From: JADLHS01 sp964539515
GTDB lineage: Bacteria > Verrucomicrobiota > Verrucomicrobiia > Limisphaerales > JADLHS01
Length of the DNA stretch: 64,000 nt
Reading direction: 5' to 3'
NCBI GenBank assembly: GCA_964539515.1
Contig: CAZIJO010000005.1
Span: forward strand, 1-64,000
The notes under the pieces are model-generated. The model was not told where the DNA came from, did not search any database, and saw only the letters and a program-made list of their open reading frames with translations. The translations under genes were made by a program, and so were the position numbers. This document shows positions 17,818-26,682 of this stretch, piece after piece. The stretch's first letter is position 1. Each line of letters begins with the position of its first letter.

Positions 17818-20131
17818 ACGAGAACTGGTCCAACGCGACCCGGCGCTCCCCGGCCTCGAGCGGTTGCTGGATGCGGCGGCCTTCCGCGACGCCCTCCAGA
17901 CCGCGGCCGGGCTGTCGATCCTCTCGGCGCGCTTGCGGTACCTGCGTTACAAGCCAGCCCAAAATTGCCTCGCAGCCTTCACGCTGAACCTGGGCGGCAT
18001 TGAAGTGGAGTGCCACGCCAAGGCGTATCGTCTGGTGGACGCGACCAAACTGGACAAAGTCCGCCGGCGTCCCTGTTACGACGGGCCCTTGGGCGGGGGC
18101 CGCTTCGTCTGGCCGCACCTCGGAATCGAAGCGTGCGTTTTCCCGAACGACAACAAATTGGATTCCCTGCCACTGCTGGCGGACCCGGTGCGGCGCGAGG
18201 ACTTTCTCCGCCGGCATTTGCCCGGCCGGGCCGATTTGTGGCGGAGCACCGTCCGCACATTGGCCTACAAACCGGAGCGGCGTTGGGTGGGCGCGCTCGA
18301 AGTCGATGGCGTGCCGCGCGCGGTTTGCAAGCTCTACGGCAAATCCGCCTTCGACGACGTGCGGGCCAAGGCCAGGCACTTTGCCTCCGGCAAAGGGTTG
18401 AATGTCCCGCTGTTGTTGGGCCGATCGAAGGGCCGACAGGCGCTGTTCTTCGGCTGGGAGCGCGGGGAGGTGCTGAGTCAGTTGCTGCTCAAATCAGATT
18501 TTGCCGCCGCCGCCTTGGAGCAGGTCGGCGGGGCACTGCATGAATTGCAGCAGCAGGAAATGCCGGGCCTGCCCGCACGTTCTCCCGAAATCGTCACGCG
18601 CACTCTCCGGGAGTTGGGAGAGTTCATTGCGTTCCTGTTGCCGGAGGTTGGGGCGCGCGTTCGCAAGCTGGCCGCGGAGCTCGCGACCGCGATCCGGACG
18701 CTGCCGCCGGATAACGCGACGATTCATGGCGACTTTTATGCCAAGCAGGTTCTGCTCGAGGGCAATCGTGTGACCGTCCTGGACCTTGATGAAGCCGCCT
18801 GCGGTGATGCGCTGACGGATCTGGGATCATTCATCGCGCATTTGGAGCGCGAAGTCATCGCGGGCCGTTTGTCCGCCGGACAGAGCCAGGCCTGTCGCGA
18901 TCAGCTCCTGGCGGGATATTGCCGGAGCGGTGGCCGGGTGGACGAGGGGCGGCTCGAGTTGCACACCGCGGAACGGTTGTTCGCCCGGGCGGCGGACTTC
19001 TTCCGTACGCTGCATGATGATTGGGGGCAACACACCGAGGCGCTGATCTCCCGCGTCGAGGGATTGCTGGCGGCAGCGCCCCACGGGACGTCGTCACGGC
19101 GGACGCATGATCCCAAGCTGCCCATGTTGGAGCGGGCGTTGTCACCGCTGGTGGTGGCGCCAGACCTCACCAAACTGCTAAGCCGGCCGGACGGCCGGGT
19201 GACGGATGTGAGGTTGGAGCACGTGAAATTGCGCCGGCATAAGCCGGGTCGTCGTGCCCTCATCGAGTACGAGCTGACATTGCAGCGCGCCGGCAGGGCG
19301 GAGACGGTGGTTTTGCTGGGCAAGCTCCGACGGCGCGGCGTGGATGCGGAGCTTCTGGCTCTGTGGCGTGACCTGAGCGCCAGCTCGTTTGCAGCGGACC
19401 ATCCCGATGGCATCGCGATGCCCGATGTTGTGGGCGTGATAGCGGAATTGGGAATCACCTTGCAACGACGCGTGGCCGGGCAATCGCTGGGTGAATTGCT
19501 GCCCGGGCCGCGTGGCCTTCAAGCCGCCCGCCGTGCCGCGGAAGCGATCGCCAAATTGCATCACAGCGGCGTGTTGCCACGGAAAACGCATACCATCGCC
19601 GACGAGTTGGAGATTCTGGATGGGCGACTCAGTGGGGTCGCGGAATCCAAAGCGGTGTGGGCGGTCCGTCTGGCCGATCTTCGGAATGCCTGCCACCAAC
19701 TGGCCCGGCGACTGCCCAACGTTTCGCCCCGCCCGATCCATCGCGATTTTTACCACGACCAACTCCTGCTCGAGGCGAACCGCGTCTGGCTGCTGGACCT
19801 CGACTTGTTATGCGCGGGGGATCCGGCGCTGGACGCAGGCAACTTTGTGGGCCACTTGCACGAATGGGCGATCCGTTCGCCGGCGGATGCACCCGCTTTG
19901 CGTGCAGCGGCGGCAGTTTTCACCGACCGATACCTCGAACTGAACGGGAATTGCCCGGCGGAAACGGTGGAGATTTACGCCACGCTCACGCTCGCCCGGC
20001 ACGTCAGCATCAGCACGCAATTGGCCGACCGTGCGCCGTTCACGGAGGACATCCTGCGAATGTGCGAAGAGCGCTGCGCTCATGCGACAAACCAATCTTG
20101 TCGCCAGCTTGCCGCCACCTCCAACGTCTGA
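17801..20131 (+). CDS. Tandem aminoglycoside-phosphotransferase-fold protein (two APH-like kinase domains)
   Basis: 776 residues from ATG 17801, which has a perfect GGAGG 6 bp upstream (17790-17794) and overlaps the ABC gene by 17 bp. Two copies of the APH/choline-kinase-like catalytic block are visible: IHGDFYAKQVLLEG with VLDLDEAACGD (near residue 308) and IHRDFYHDQLLLEA with LLDLDLLCAGD (near residue 646). Each keeps the catalytic Asp of the HxD motif and the metal-binding D-x-D, but has Gln where most relatives have Asn. An N-lobe-like region precedes each. Such proteins phosphorylate small hydroxyl substrates; in this context a sugar, polyol or lipid head group is more likely than a drug. 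Probably last gene of the operon. Confidence 0.75.
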   Translation: MLSPTERELVQRDPALPGLERLLDAAAFRDALQTAAGLSILSARLRYLRYKPAQNCLAAFTLNLGGIEVECHAKAYRLVDATKLDKVRRRPCYDGPLGGGRFVWPHLGIEACVFPNDNKLDSLPLLADPVRREDFLRRHLPGRADLWRSTVRTLAYKPERRWVGALEVDGVPRAVCKLYGKSAFDDVRAKARHFASGKGLNVPLLLGRSKGRQALFFGWERGEVLSQLLLKSDFAAAALEQVGGALHELQQQEMPGLPARSPEIVTRTLRELGEFIAFLLPEVGARVRKLAAELATAIRTLPPDNATIHGDFYAKQVLLEGNRVTVLDLDEAACGDALTDLGSFIAHLEREVIAGRLSAGQSQACRDQLLAGYCRSGGRVDEGRLELHTAERLFARAADFFRTLHDDWGQHTEALISRVEGLLAAAPHGTSSRRTHDPKLPMLERALSPLVVAPDLTKLLSRPDGRVTDVRLEHVKLRRHKPGRRALIEYELTLQRAGRAETVVLLGKLRRRGVDAELLALWRDLSASSFAADHPDGIAMPDVVGVIAELGITLQRRVAGQSLGELLPGPRGLQAARRAAEAIAKLHHSGVLPRKTHTIADELEILDGRLSGVAESKAVWAVRLADLRNACHQLARRLPNVSPRPIHRDFYHDQLLLEANRVWLLDLDLLCAGDPALDAGNFVGHLHEWAIRSPADAPALRAAAAVFTDRYLELNGNCPAETVEIYATLTLARHVSISTQLADRAPFTEDILRMCEERCAHATNQSCRQLAATSNV

Positions 20132-20139
20132 ATGAAAAT

Positions 20140-21006
20140 ATGAACGATACTGCAACGCGAGTCACGGAGTGCCGCAGGCATGCGGCTTCACCCCCCGCTC
20201 ACCCGATGAGCTCGAAGCAGCGTGAGCGCCGGGCATCGGGTGCCGGAGCGGGCTTCACGCTCATTGAACTGCTCGTGGTTATTGCCATCATTTCGATTCT
20301 GGCGGCGATGCTCCTGCCCGCATTGGCGATGGCGAAACAGAAGGCCCAGGCCATCTCCTGCAGCAGCAATTTGCGGCAGCTGGGACTGGCAATTCATCTC
20401 TATGCCGGTGACAACCAGGATTATCTCGTCCCCGCGGAATACAACACCAGCAACGGAGCGAAGTATGAGGAGGGTTGGGCGACCTTGCTCGTGAACGCGA
20501 ACTTGCTGCCCGCGCCGAGAGCCACCGCCTACGGGACGCTGGAGGGCGGGCGTTCGGTCTTTCAATGTCCGGCCGGCAAGCTGGAGGTTTACCAGGTCAA
20601 CCCCACTGCGCGCGACGACGGCGAGGGCGCCAAGGCGTTTCCTTTCACGTCCGAGAGCACCGGCAGCAAGTTCTTCGTGCACACCTGGTATGGCATCAAT
20701 GGCGGTCTGGGGGGCGTGCGCAAATATCCCTTCACACGCTGGCCCGGTGACGATGGCTCGCGTTCGCTGAACAAACTGACGCGTGCGGCGAGCACGGCGC
20801 AGATGCCCGCGCTGTTCGACGGGTGGTGGATCCACAACGGCAAGGACGAACGCATCAATGCGCGCCATGCGAAGGGCACGCGCTCGAATTTGCTGTTCCT
20901 CGACGGCCATGTGGCGGCGTTCCCGACGTTTCGCATTCCGAGCGTGGACGAAACCAACGTGGTGAACGATATCCAATGGCGTTATCCCAACTCCAGTCTG
21001 CCATGA
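20140..21006 (+). CDS. Type II secretion/type IV pilin-like pseudopilin
   Basis: 288 residues from ATG 20140 (alternative ATG 20206). A class III prepilin signal, GAGFTLIELLVVIAIISILA, with Glu at +5, is followed by the conserved LLPALAMAKQKAQ and NLRQLGLAIHLYAGDNQDY. A HAKGTRSNLLFLDGH block near the end corresponds to the H-X9-DG type C-terminal motif (spacing 11 here). Processed by prepilin peptidase and assembled in the periplasm or kept as a minor surface pseudopilin. Follows the tandem kinase gene by 8 bp and overlaps the next start by 4 bp. Confidence 0.82.
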   Translation: MNDTATRVTECRRHAASPPAHPMSSKQRERRASGAGAGFTLIELLVVIAIISILAAMLLPALAMAKQKAQAISCSSNLRQLGLAIHLYAGDNQDYLVPAEYNTSNGAKYEEGWATLLVNANLLPAPRATAYGTLEGGRSVFQCPAGKLEVYQVNPTARDDGEGAKAFPFTSESTGSKFFVHTWYGINGGLGGVRKYPFTRWPGDDGSRSLNKLTRAASTAQMPALFDGWWIHNGKDERINARHAKGTRSNLLFLDGHVAAFPTFRIPSVDETNVVNDIQWRYPNSSLP

Positions 21007-21641
21007 AACGCAAGGACGTCCTGCTCGCGCTCGGTTCGGTGGTGGCGATTGCGGCCTCCGTGCTGTTCGCGTGGCGGAATTATTTTGCGGCCCCAAAGAT
21101 CAATGAGGCGTTGCACCGGGGGATCGGTGAAGCCCTGGCGGAAGAGACCATTCGCGGCGTGGACAATCGTGGCGATATCCTGGTGATCACGATGGCCGAC
21201 CGCGATTCAGAGATGCTCGCGGCGCAATTCGCGGCCTTTCGCCAGCGCCTCGAAAGGTCCGGCGTCCGCATCAAGGACGTGGAATTGATCGACTCGGCGA
21301 AGGCGGACAAATACGGGCCTGGCCTCGGGTTGTCCGCAAGCAAACTGACGCGCGAGGTGAAAAAGAATACCAAAAAGGCGGCCATCGTATCTTTCGTGGG
21401 GCTGCCGAAACTGGGCGACGAAGAGTTGGCGTTGCTTGGCGAGGTTGTTCCACCGTTGCTGGCGTTCGCACGCGATGCGGAAAAACTTGGACCGTTGCTC
21501 AAGCGCGGATTGGTCAAGGCGGCCATTGTGCCGCGGTTCCGGTTTCCCGCGCCCGGCCCGGAATCGCCCCGCACCCCCGCCGAGTGGTTTACCAACCAGT
21601 ACCAGGTGATCCACTCGGCGGTCCCCGTGCCGGGCCAGTGA
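21003..21641 (+). CDS. Membrane-anchored protein of unknown function
   Basis: 212 residues. One N-terminal membrane anchor (VLLALGSVVAIAASVLFAW) is followed by a soluble, alternating strand/helix domain with two positions resembling a Rossmann-like fold (GDILVITMADRDSEMLAAQF and KKAAIVSFVGLPKLGDEE). No catalytic motif recognised. ATG overlaps the stop of the pseudopilin gene, so the two are probably translated together. Confidence 0.6.
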   Translation: MKRKDVLLALGSVVAIAASVLFAWRNYFAAPKINEALHRGIGEALAEETIRGVDNRGDILVITMADRDSEMLAAQFAAFRQRLERSGVRIKDVELIDSAKADKYGPGLGLSASKLTREVKKNTKKAAIVSFVGLPKLGDEELALLGEVVPPLLAFARDAEKLGPLLKRGLVKAAIVPRFRFPAPGPESPRTPAEWFTNQYQVIHSAVPVPGQ

Positions 21642-21702
21642 CCGTTCGCCATCGGACAGCGAACTCGCTTTCGGGGAGGCTGGCGCTTAAGCTCCAGCGC
21701 AC

Positions 21703-24387
21703 ATGGCATCGTCCAACCAAAACCAACCGCGCCTTCTGGTCGCGTTGGGGATAATGCTTGGGGTGACGTGGCTCGGGCTGGGGTTGCGGGCGCCAGACGG
21801 ACTTTTTGGGAGCGGATTGGTGCGCGCCAGCTATGATGCCTTGCACCAAATTGGGGGAACACAGCACAGTGCGCTGGAGGATTGCCCCGTAATGGTCGTT
21901 TATCTGGATTTGAATTCCTTCAAGGTACGGGGACTCGACCCGTCACAGCCCTGGCCGCGCGCGTTGCACGCACAACTCCTGCAGCGGCTCACCGACGCGG
22001 GCGCGCGGGCGGTGGTGTTTGACATCATCTTCAGTGAACCGGGGCCGGATGCGGCGGCAGACCAGGCATTTGCCCAAGCCATCCGGCAAAGTGGACGGGT
22101 CATACTGGCCGGGGAATCGAACGAGGACGCAAGCCAGGTGACCAGGCAGGATAGGAATTGGGCGCGCCTCTCCACGGTCCTGCCACCGGCGGATGTGTTT
22201 GTCACGAACGCCGCCGGCTGGGGGGTGGCTTCTCATATCATTGACGATGATTATGTCGTGCGCCGGTATCTCGCCGGCTTCACGTCACAGGTGCAACCCT
22301 CCCTGACGTGGGCGGCGGCTGAGTGGCTGCAACTACCGTTTGCCAGCGGCGAAAACGCCGTGCGCACAGCGAACGGACAGTGGATTCGATACTACGGTCC
22401 TTCGCTGGCGTTGCCGAATGTCAGTTACGCGAGCGCGCTCCATCCCGGTGACGTGCCTGGCGAGGTGTTTCGTGACAAGGTAGTCTTCGTCGGCGCGCGG
22501 CCCATGGCGGAACAGTTCGGCAGCCGGCAGGATGAATTCAGGAGTCCATTTCATTCGTGGGGGCACAAGGAATTGTTCATGCCGGGGGTCGAGGTTCATG
22601 CCACGGAGTTGCTGAATCTCCTGCGCGGCGACTGGCTGCGGCGATTGTCGTCCGGCAAGGAAGCAGCGTGGCTGCTCTTGGCGGCCGTGGTGTTCGGAGG
22701 GGGGTTGGCGTGGTTGCGGCCCGTGCGGGCGACTGTGGCGGCGTTCGCGGGTGCCGGTGCCGTGCTGGGATTGTCGATTGCGGGATTCGCCAACGGCGTC
22801 TGGTTTCCGTGGCTGGTCGTGGTGGCGGCGCAGATCCCCGCGGCGCTCGGCGGTTCGATCTTGTTCCATTCAATTGAATGGTATCGTGCCCGACGACGCT
22901 ACGAGGCGCGCATCCGCGAGCAGGCGGCGCTGATCGACAAGGCGCACGACGCCATCCTCGTGCAGGCGCTGGACGGAAGAATTCTCTATGCGAATCCAAG
23001 TGCTGAACGGCTTTATGGCTGGCGGCAGGATGAATGGCAGAGCGGCGACGTCATGAAGGAATTGTGCGCTCCCGCCCCCGAAGCCGCCCGGGAAGCCCGT
23101 GACGCCGCCGGCAAGTCAGGGGAATGGAACGGCGAGTTGCGCCAGCAAACCAAGGCCGGGCGCGTGGTCATCGTCGCAAGCCGCTGGACGTTGATTCGTG
23201 ACGTGCACGGCAAGCCGCAGCAACTGCTGCTCATCAATAGTGACATTACCGGGCAAAAAGAGTTGGAGGCGCAGTTCCTTCGGACGCAGCGCCTGAACAC
23301 CATCGGCACGCTTGCCGGGGGCATGGCCCACGATCTTAACAATGCCCTCGCCCCGATTCTGATGGGCACGCAACTGCTGCGCCGGCGCGCCACCGACAAC
23401 GAAACGCGCGAGCTCCTCAGTTTGATGGAGACGAATACGCATCGGGGGGCGGACATGGTGCGCCAGGTTTTGTTGTTCGCGCGCGGACGCGGGGGCGAGT
23501 TCGAACGGCTCGATCCCGGGGTTGTGGTGCGGGAACTCGAGAAGCTGGTGCGCGAGACGTTCCCCAAAGGCATCACCGTGGAAACCTATCTGGCCGGCGA
23601 TTTGTGGCCGGTGCGCGGCAATGCGACGCAGTTGCACCAGGTGCTGCTCAATCTGTGCGTCAACGCCCGGGATGCGATGCCCGACGGCGGCAAGCTTTCG
23701 TTTGTTGCGGACAACCTTACCCTGGCCGAAGCCGAAGCCGCGGCCATCCCCAACGCCCAAGCGGGTGAATTTGTCTCGCTGGCGGTTTCCGACACCGGCA
23801 CGGGCATGCCGCCGGAAGTGGTTGCCAAGGTATTTGAACCATTCTTCACAACCAAGGGCGAAGGGCATGGCACGGGCATCGGACTGGCCACGGTCGCGCG
23901 CATCGTCCAAGCCCACGGTGGATGTCTCCGGGTGGAGAGCGAGCCGGGCGTGGGGACGACCTTTGAGGTGCTGCTGCCGCGCGCCGCTGCCACCGAGCCG
24001 GTCGTTGCGTCCGCCGAAACCCAGGAACTGCCCCGCGGCCACGGCGAGCTGATTCTGGTGGCTGACGATGAGCAGGCCATTCGCGACTTGATCCGATCGG
24101 AACTGGAATCATCCGGTTATCGCGTCCTGAGTGCGACCAACGGTGCGGAGGCGGTCGCCTTGTTTCACGAGCACGCCGGCAGCGTGCGGCTGTTTATCAC
24201 GGATAATGCGATGCCGGTCATGGATGGGCGGCGGGCGCTGGCGGAATTGCGGACGTTGAAGCCGGGCATGCCGGCGATCCTCACCAGTGGCGAAGGTGCG
24301 GAGGCGGCGGCTGGGGTGACCGCGTTGAGCAAGCCCTTCGCGCTGGATGAATTGTTGCGGGCGGTTCATCAGGCCATCGCGCGGTAA
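21703..24387 (+). CDS. CHASE2 hybrid sensor histidine kinase
   Basis: 894 residues. Order: N-terminal anchor, extracytoplasmic CHASE2 sensor (about 35-300; DCPVMVVYLDLNSF, ARAVVFDIIFSEPGPD), several membrane segments (about 315-395), PAS domain (about 403-520; DAILVQALDGRILYANPSAERLYG), HisKA with phospho-acceptor His543 in GGMAHDLNNALAP, HATPase_c (LLNLCVNARDAM, DTGTGMPPEV, GHGTGIGLATV), and a C-terminal receiver with Asp834 in LFITDNAMPVMDG. CHASE2 senses unknown periplasmic signals. The sigma-54 activator gene starts 61 bp after its stop, making the two an obvious pair. The terminal receiver may act as a phosphate sink or relay. Confidence 0.88.
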   Translation: MASSNQNQPRLLVALGIMLGVTWLGLGLRAPDGLFGSGLVRASYDALHQIGGTQHSALEDCPVMVVYLDLNSFKVRGLDPSQPWPRALHAQLLQRLTDAGARAVVFDIIFSEPGPDAAADQAFAQAIRQSGRVILAGESNEDASQVTRQDRNWARLSTVLPPADVFVTNAAGWGVASHIIDDDYVVRRYLAGFTSQVQPSLTWAAAEWLQLPFASGENAVRTANGQWIRYYGPSLALPNVSYASALHPGDVPGEVFRDKVVFVGARPMAEQFGSRQDEFRSPFHSWGHKELFMPGVEVHATELLNLLRGDWLRRLSSGKEAAWLLLAAVVFGGGLAWLRPVRATVAAFAGAGAVLGLSIAGFANGVWFPWLVVVAAQIPAALGGSILFHSIEWYRARRRYEARIREQAALIDKAHDAILVQALDGRILYANPSAERLYGWRQDEWQSGDVMKELCAPAPEAAREARDAAGKSGEWNGELRQQTKAGRVVIVASRWTLIRDVHGKPQQLLLINSDITGQKELEAQFLRTQRLNTIGTLAGGMAHDLNNALAPILMGTQLLRRRATDNETRELLSLMETNTHRGADMVRQVLLFARGRGGEFERLDPGVVVRELEKLVRETFPKGITVETYLAGDLWPVRGNATQLHQVLLNLCVNARDAMPDGGKLSFVADNLTLAEAEAAAIPNAQAGEFVSLAVSDTGTGMPPEVVAKVFEPFFTTKGEGHGTGIGLATVARIVQAHGGCLRVESEPGVGTTFEVLLPRAAATEPVVASAETQELPRGHGELILVADDEQAIRDLIRSELESSGYRVLSATNGAEAVALFHEHAGSVRLFITDNAMPVMDGRRALAELRTLKPGMPAILTSGEGAEAAAGVTALSKPFALDELLRAVHQAIAR

Positions 24388-24448
24388 GGGCCGCAAGCGG
24401 GTTTTTCCTCGCTTGGATTGCGTGACGGCTTTGTTACATTTCCGGCAC

Positions 24449-25840
24449 ATGGCCGTAATCGAGAAGTTTTCCTGTCTGATCGTTGAGGATGACCGCGCCT
24501 TTGCCACGATGGCGGCACAAGTGGTGCGGGAGGAGGGGGGGGCGGTAACCCTGACGGAAAACCTGACCGCAGCGCGCGAGGCCACCGGCAACCGCGCGTT
24601 TGATCTGGTGCTGCTCGACAACCATCTGCCCGATGGCAAAGGCTACGACTTCTTTGATCATCTTACGCGCCGCAATCCTGACTCGCCCATCGTGATGATC
24701 ACCGGTCTGCCCGACCTGGGTGAGGCGATCACCCTCACGCGCAACGGGCTCTTCGATTATCTCACCAAGCCCATCAGTGTCGATGACCTTGCCGCGTGCT
24801 TGCGGCGGGCGAAACTCCGGCTGGCGACCCGCGAACTGCCCGCCGGTGTCACCGAATTCTTCGGTGATGCTCCGGCAATGCGGGAAGTGATGTCGCAATT
24901 ACGCCAGGCGGCCAAGCACACGGCGAGCACGGTGCTGTTCACGGGTGAAACCGGCAGCGGCAAGGACGTGGCGGCCCGGGCGCTGCACCAACTGACGTAT
25001 CCAAATGTGAACGCGCCGTTCATCGCCGTGAACTGTGCGGCCTTGCCGGGCGAGATGTTCGAAGCGGAATTGTTCGGTGCCGAGCGCGGCGCTTACACCG
25101 GTGCGGAGCGAAAGCGCGGCGGCCTCGTGGCAGCCGCGGCCGGGGGGACGCTGTTCCTCGATGAAATTGCGGAAGTGCCGGTGACCTTGCAAGCGAAGCT
25201 GCTCCGCTTGCTCGACGCCCGGGAGTATCGGTCGCTGGGCAGCACCGAGAGCCAGCCGTTCACCGGACGGTTCATTGCGGCGACGAACAAGAATCTGGCG
25301 GACGAGGTCAAGGCCGGACGTTTTCGGGAAGACCTGTTGTATCGCCTGGATGTGTTCGCGGTGGAGCTGCCGCCCTTGCGGCAGCGGCGCGGGGACATCG
25401 CTGGTCTGGCGGAACGGTTGCTCACGCAACTGGCGAAGAAATACGAGCGGGCCAAGCCAATGCTCAAGGCGGAGGACCTCGCAGCGCTGGTTGCGCATGG
25501 TTTCCCCGGCAATGTGCGCGAGCTGCGCAATGTGCTGGAGCGCTCGCTGCTGCGCACCGACGAAGCCGGCAAATGGCTGGCCCTGGATTTGAACTGGCTG
25601 AATCGGAGTTCCGTCACGGCGCCCGCCCAGCCGGAAACCTCCGCCGTTTCCGCCGAAGGGGCTCTGCCTCCCGGACGCAAACTCACGCCGGTGGAAGAGC
25701 AGGAATATCGGTTGATCCGTGCCACCCTGCGCGAGTGCCACGGCGGCATCCGCCGTACGGCGACAAAACTTGGCTTGTCGCCGCAGGCCCTGCTGCGGCG
25801 GCTCGAGAAGTGGCCGGAGCTGCGTGAGGTCAAGGAGTAG
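24449..25840 (+). CDS. NtrC-family sigma-54-dependent response regulator
   Basis: 463 residues from ATG 24449. Receiver domain with Asp57 (LVLLDNHLPDG), AAA+ domain with Walker A GETGSGKD (from Gly166), the sigma-54 contact loop GAYTGA (214-219; Tyr variant of GAFTGA, common and functional), Walker B GGTLFLDEI, and a C-terminal Fis-type helix-turn-helix (RLIRATLRECHGGIRRTATKLGLSP). It remodels RNA polymerase-sigma-54 closed complexes after phosphorylation, presumably by the CHASE2 kinase. Four -24/-12 promoters with a shared upstream dyad occur in this window and are the best candidates for its targets. Confidence 0.9.
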   Translation: MAVIEKFSCLIVEDDRAFATMAAQVVREEGGAVTLTENLTAAREATGNRAFDLVLLDNHLPDGKGYDFFDHLTRRNPDSPIVMITGLPDLGEAITLTRNGLFDYLTKPISVDDLAACLRRAKLRLATRELPAGVTEFFGDAPAMREVMSQLRQAAKHTASTVLFTGETGSGKDVAARALHQLTYPNVNAPFIAVNCAALPGEMFEAELFGAERGAYTGAERKRGGLVAAAAGGTLFLDEIAEVPVTLQAKLLRLLDAREYRSLGSTESQPFTGRFIAATNKNLADEVKAGRFREDLLYRLDVFAVELPPLRQRRGDIAGLAERLLTQLAKKYERAKPMLKAEDLAALVAHGFPGNVRELRNVLERSLLRTDEAGKWLALDLNWLNRSSVTAPAQPETSAVSAEGALPPGRKLTPVEEQEYRLIRATLRECHGGIRRTATKLGLSPQALLRRLEKWPELREVKE

Positions 25841-25886
25841 TCCCGTCCGGAAAACTTCAATCCCGGACCGTTGCAATAGCGGAGTC

Positions 25887-25904
25887 TGTTCCGGTATCGG
25901 AATG
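25887..25904. promoter_or_regulatory. Candidate enhancer site 2: TGTTCC-N6-GGAATG
   Basis: TGTTCC-GGTATC-GGAATG keeps the dyad spacing of the sites at 10564, 33257 and 35174, with two changes in the last two positions of the right half. Inside it TTCCG-GTAT-CGGAA is a perfect palindrome. Its centre is about 73 bp upstream of the -24 doublet at 25968. Confidence 0.5.
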
Positions 25905-25966
25905 CAAATGCGGAACGCTGCGCCTGCTCTCGCCGAATTCCCCTGCAAACCGGGGGTTTTCTCGCG

Positions 25967-25982
25967 TGGCACCGGCGCTGCT
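25967..25982 (+). promoter_or_regulatory. Sigma-54 (-24/-12) promoter 2
   Basis: TGGCACCGGCGCTGCT has the GG and GC doublets at the right spacing and a good -24 half. It lies between the activator gene and the small membrane protein gene; predicted start near 25993, about 46 bp before ATG 26039. Confidence 0.6.
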
Positions 25983-26038
25983 AAAACACGATCGAACCTG
26001 GCACTCCGGTCTCGATTCGGGGTGCAAGTGCCGTGAAC

Positions 26039-26527
26039 ATGAACGTGTCCGATCAATTCCGAAACAGTCGCCTCCGCCTGCTGGCAGGCTGGTGGACGCT
26101 GTTGCTTTACCTGGGCGCGTTCTCGCCGCTCGGAATGGGCGGAGCCGTCGTGCTTGGCTGGCTTGATGCCGACCACGAAGTGGTCTTGCAGGCTGGAGCC
26201 GACCAGGTGCGGGTGGTGCTGCACCATCGCGGAAACACCACAACGCACCAACACGGAGCGGTGGCCAGGGCATTGACGAGCTTTGCCCAGCCGGTCAGTG
26301 CGACCGACCCGGATCATGTGCTGCAATTCAGGACGCCCCCCGGCCTTTCCAACGAGACGGAAAGAATCAGCACCGGCAAACCGGTTGGTGCGGAAATCTG
26401 TGGCCGCTTCCCAGAATCCGCAAAGTCGTCTGCGCCATTGACTCATCCTCTCACCCTGGCGGCGCATCCACTGCCGAAAGTCGCCGCTCAGATTCTCCTT
26501 CTTCGTTCAACGGTGCTTCTGGTTTGA
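26039..26527 (+). CDS. Small membrane protein, histidine-rich, unknown function
   Basis: 162 residues from ATG 26039 (an in-frame GTG lies two codons earlier). One or two hydrophobic segments (LLAGWWTLLLYLGAFSPLGM, GGAVVLGWL) are followed by a polar tail with a histidine cluster, LHHRGNTTTHQHG, that could bind metal or haem. No family recognised. It sits directly behind a candidate sigma-54 promoter and ahead of the secreted InlB-repeat protein, 155 bp away, so it is probably part of that transcription unit. Confidence 0.55.
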   Translation: MNVSDQFRNSRLRLLAGWWTLLLYLGAFSPLGMGGAVVLGWLDADHEVVLQAGADQVRVVLHHRGNTTTHQHGAVARALTSFAQPVSATDPDHVLQFRTPPGLSNETERISTGKPVGAEICGRFPESAKSSAPLTHPLTLAAHPLPKVAAQILLLRSTVLLV

Positions 26528-26682
26528 ACCCACCCGCCCGGCGTTGACACCCCACGGTGCCGCGTCGGGACTTACTCCGGCCTCCCCCTGGACCGTGCTG
26601 GTGCCGGAGGCATGGGCGTTCGTGCCCCCGAGAAAATGTTCCGAACCAAATCCATTGTTGAACCAAACCAAAACCACATACC

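Noticed and set aside
17801..20131. Antibiotic resistance kinase
   Set aside because: The fold matches aminoglycoside phosphotransferases, but tandem domains within a glycan export operon make a housekeeping substrate more likely.
24343..24358. TGGATGAATTGTTGCG as a promoter for the activator gene
   Set aside because: It lies inside the kinase coding sequence, has a weak -24 half and no dyad; spacing match is expected by chance in GC-rich DNA.
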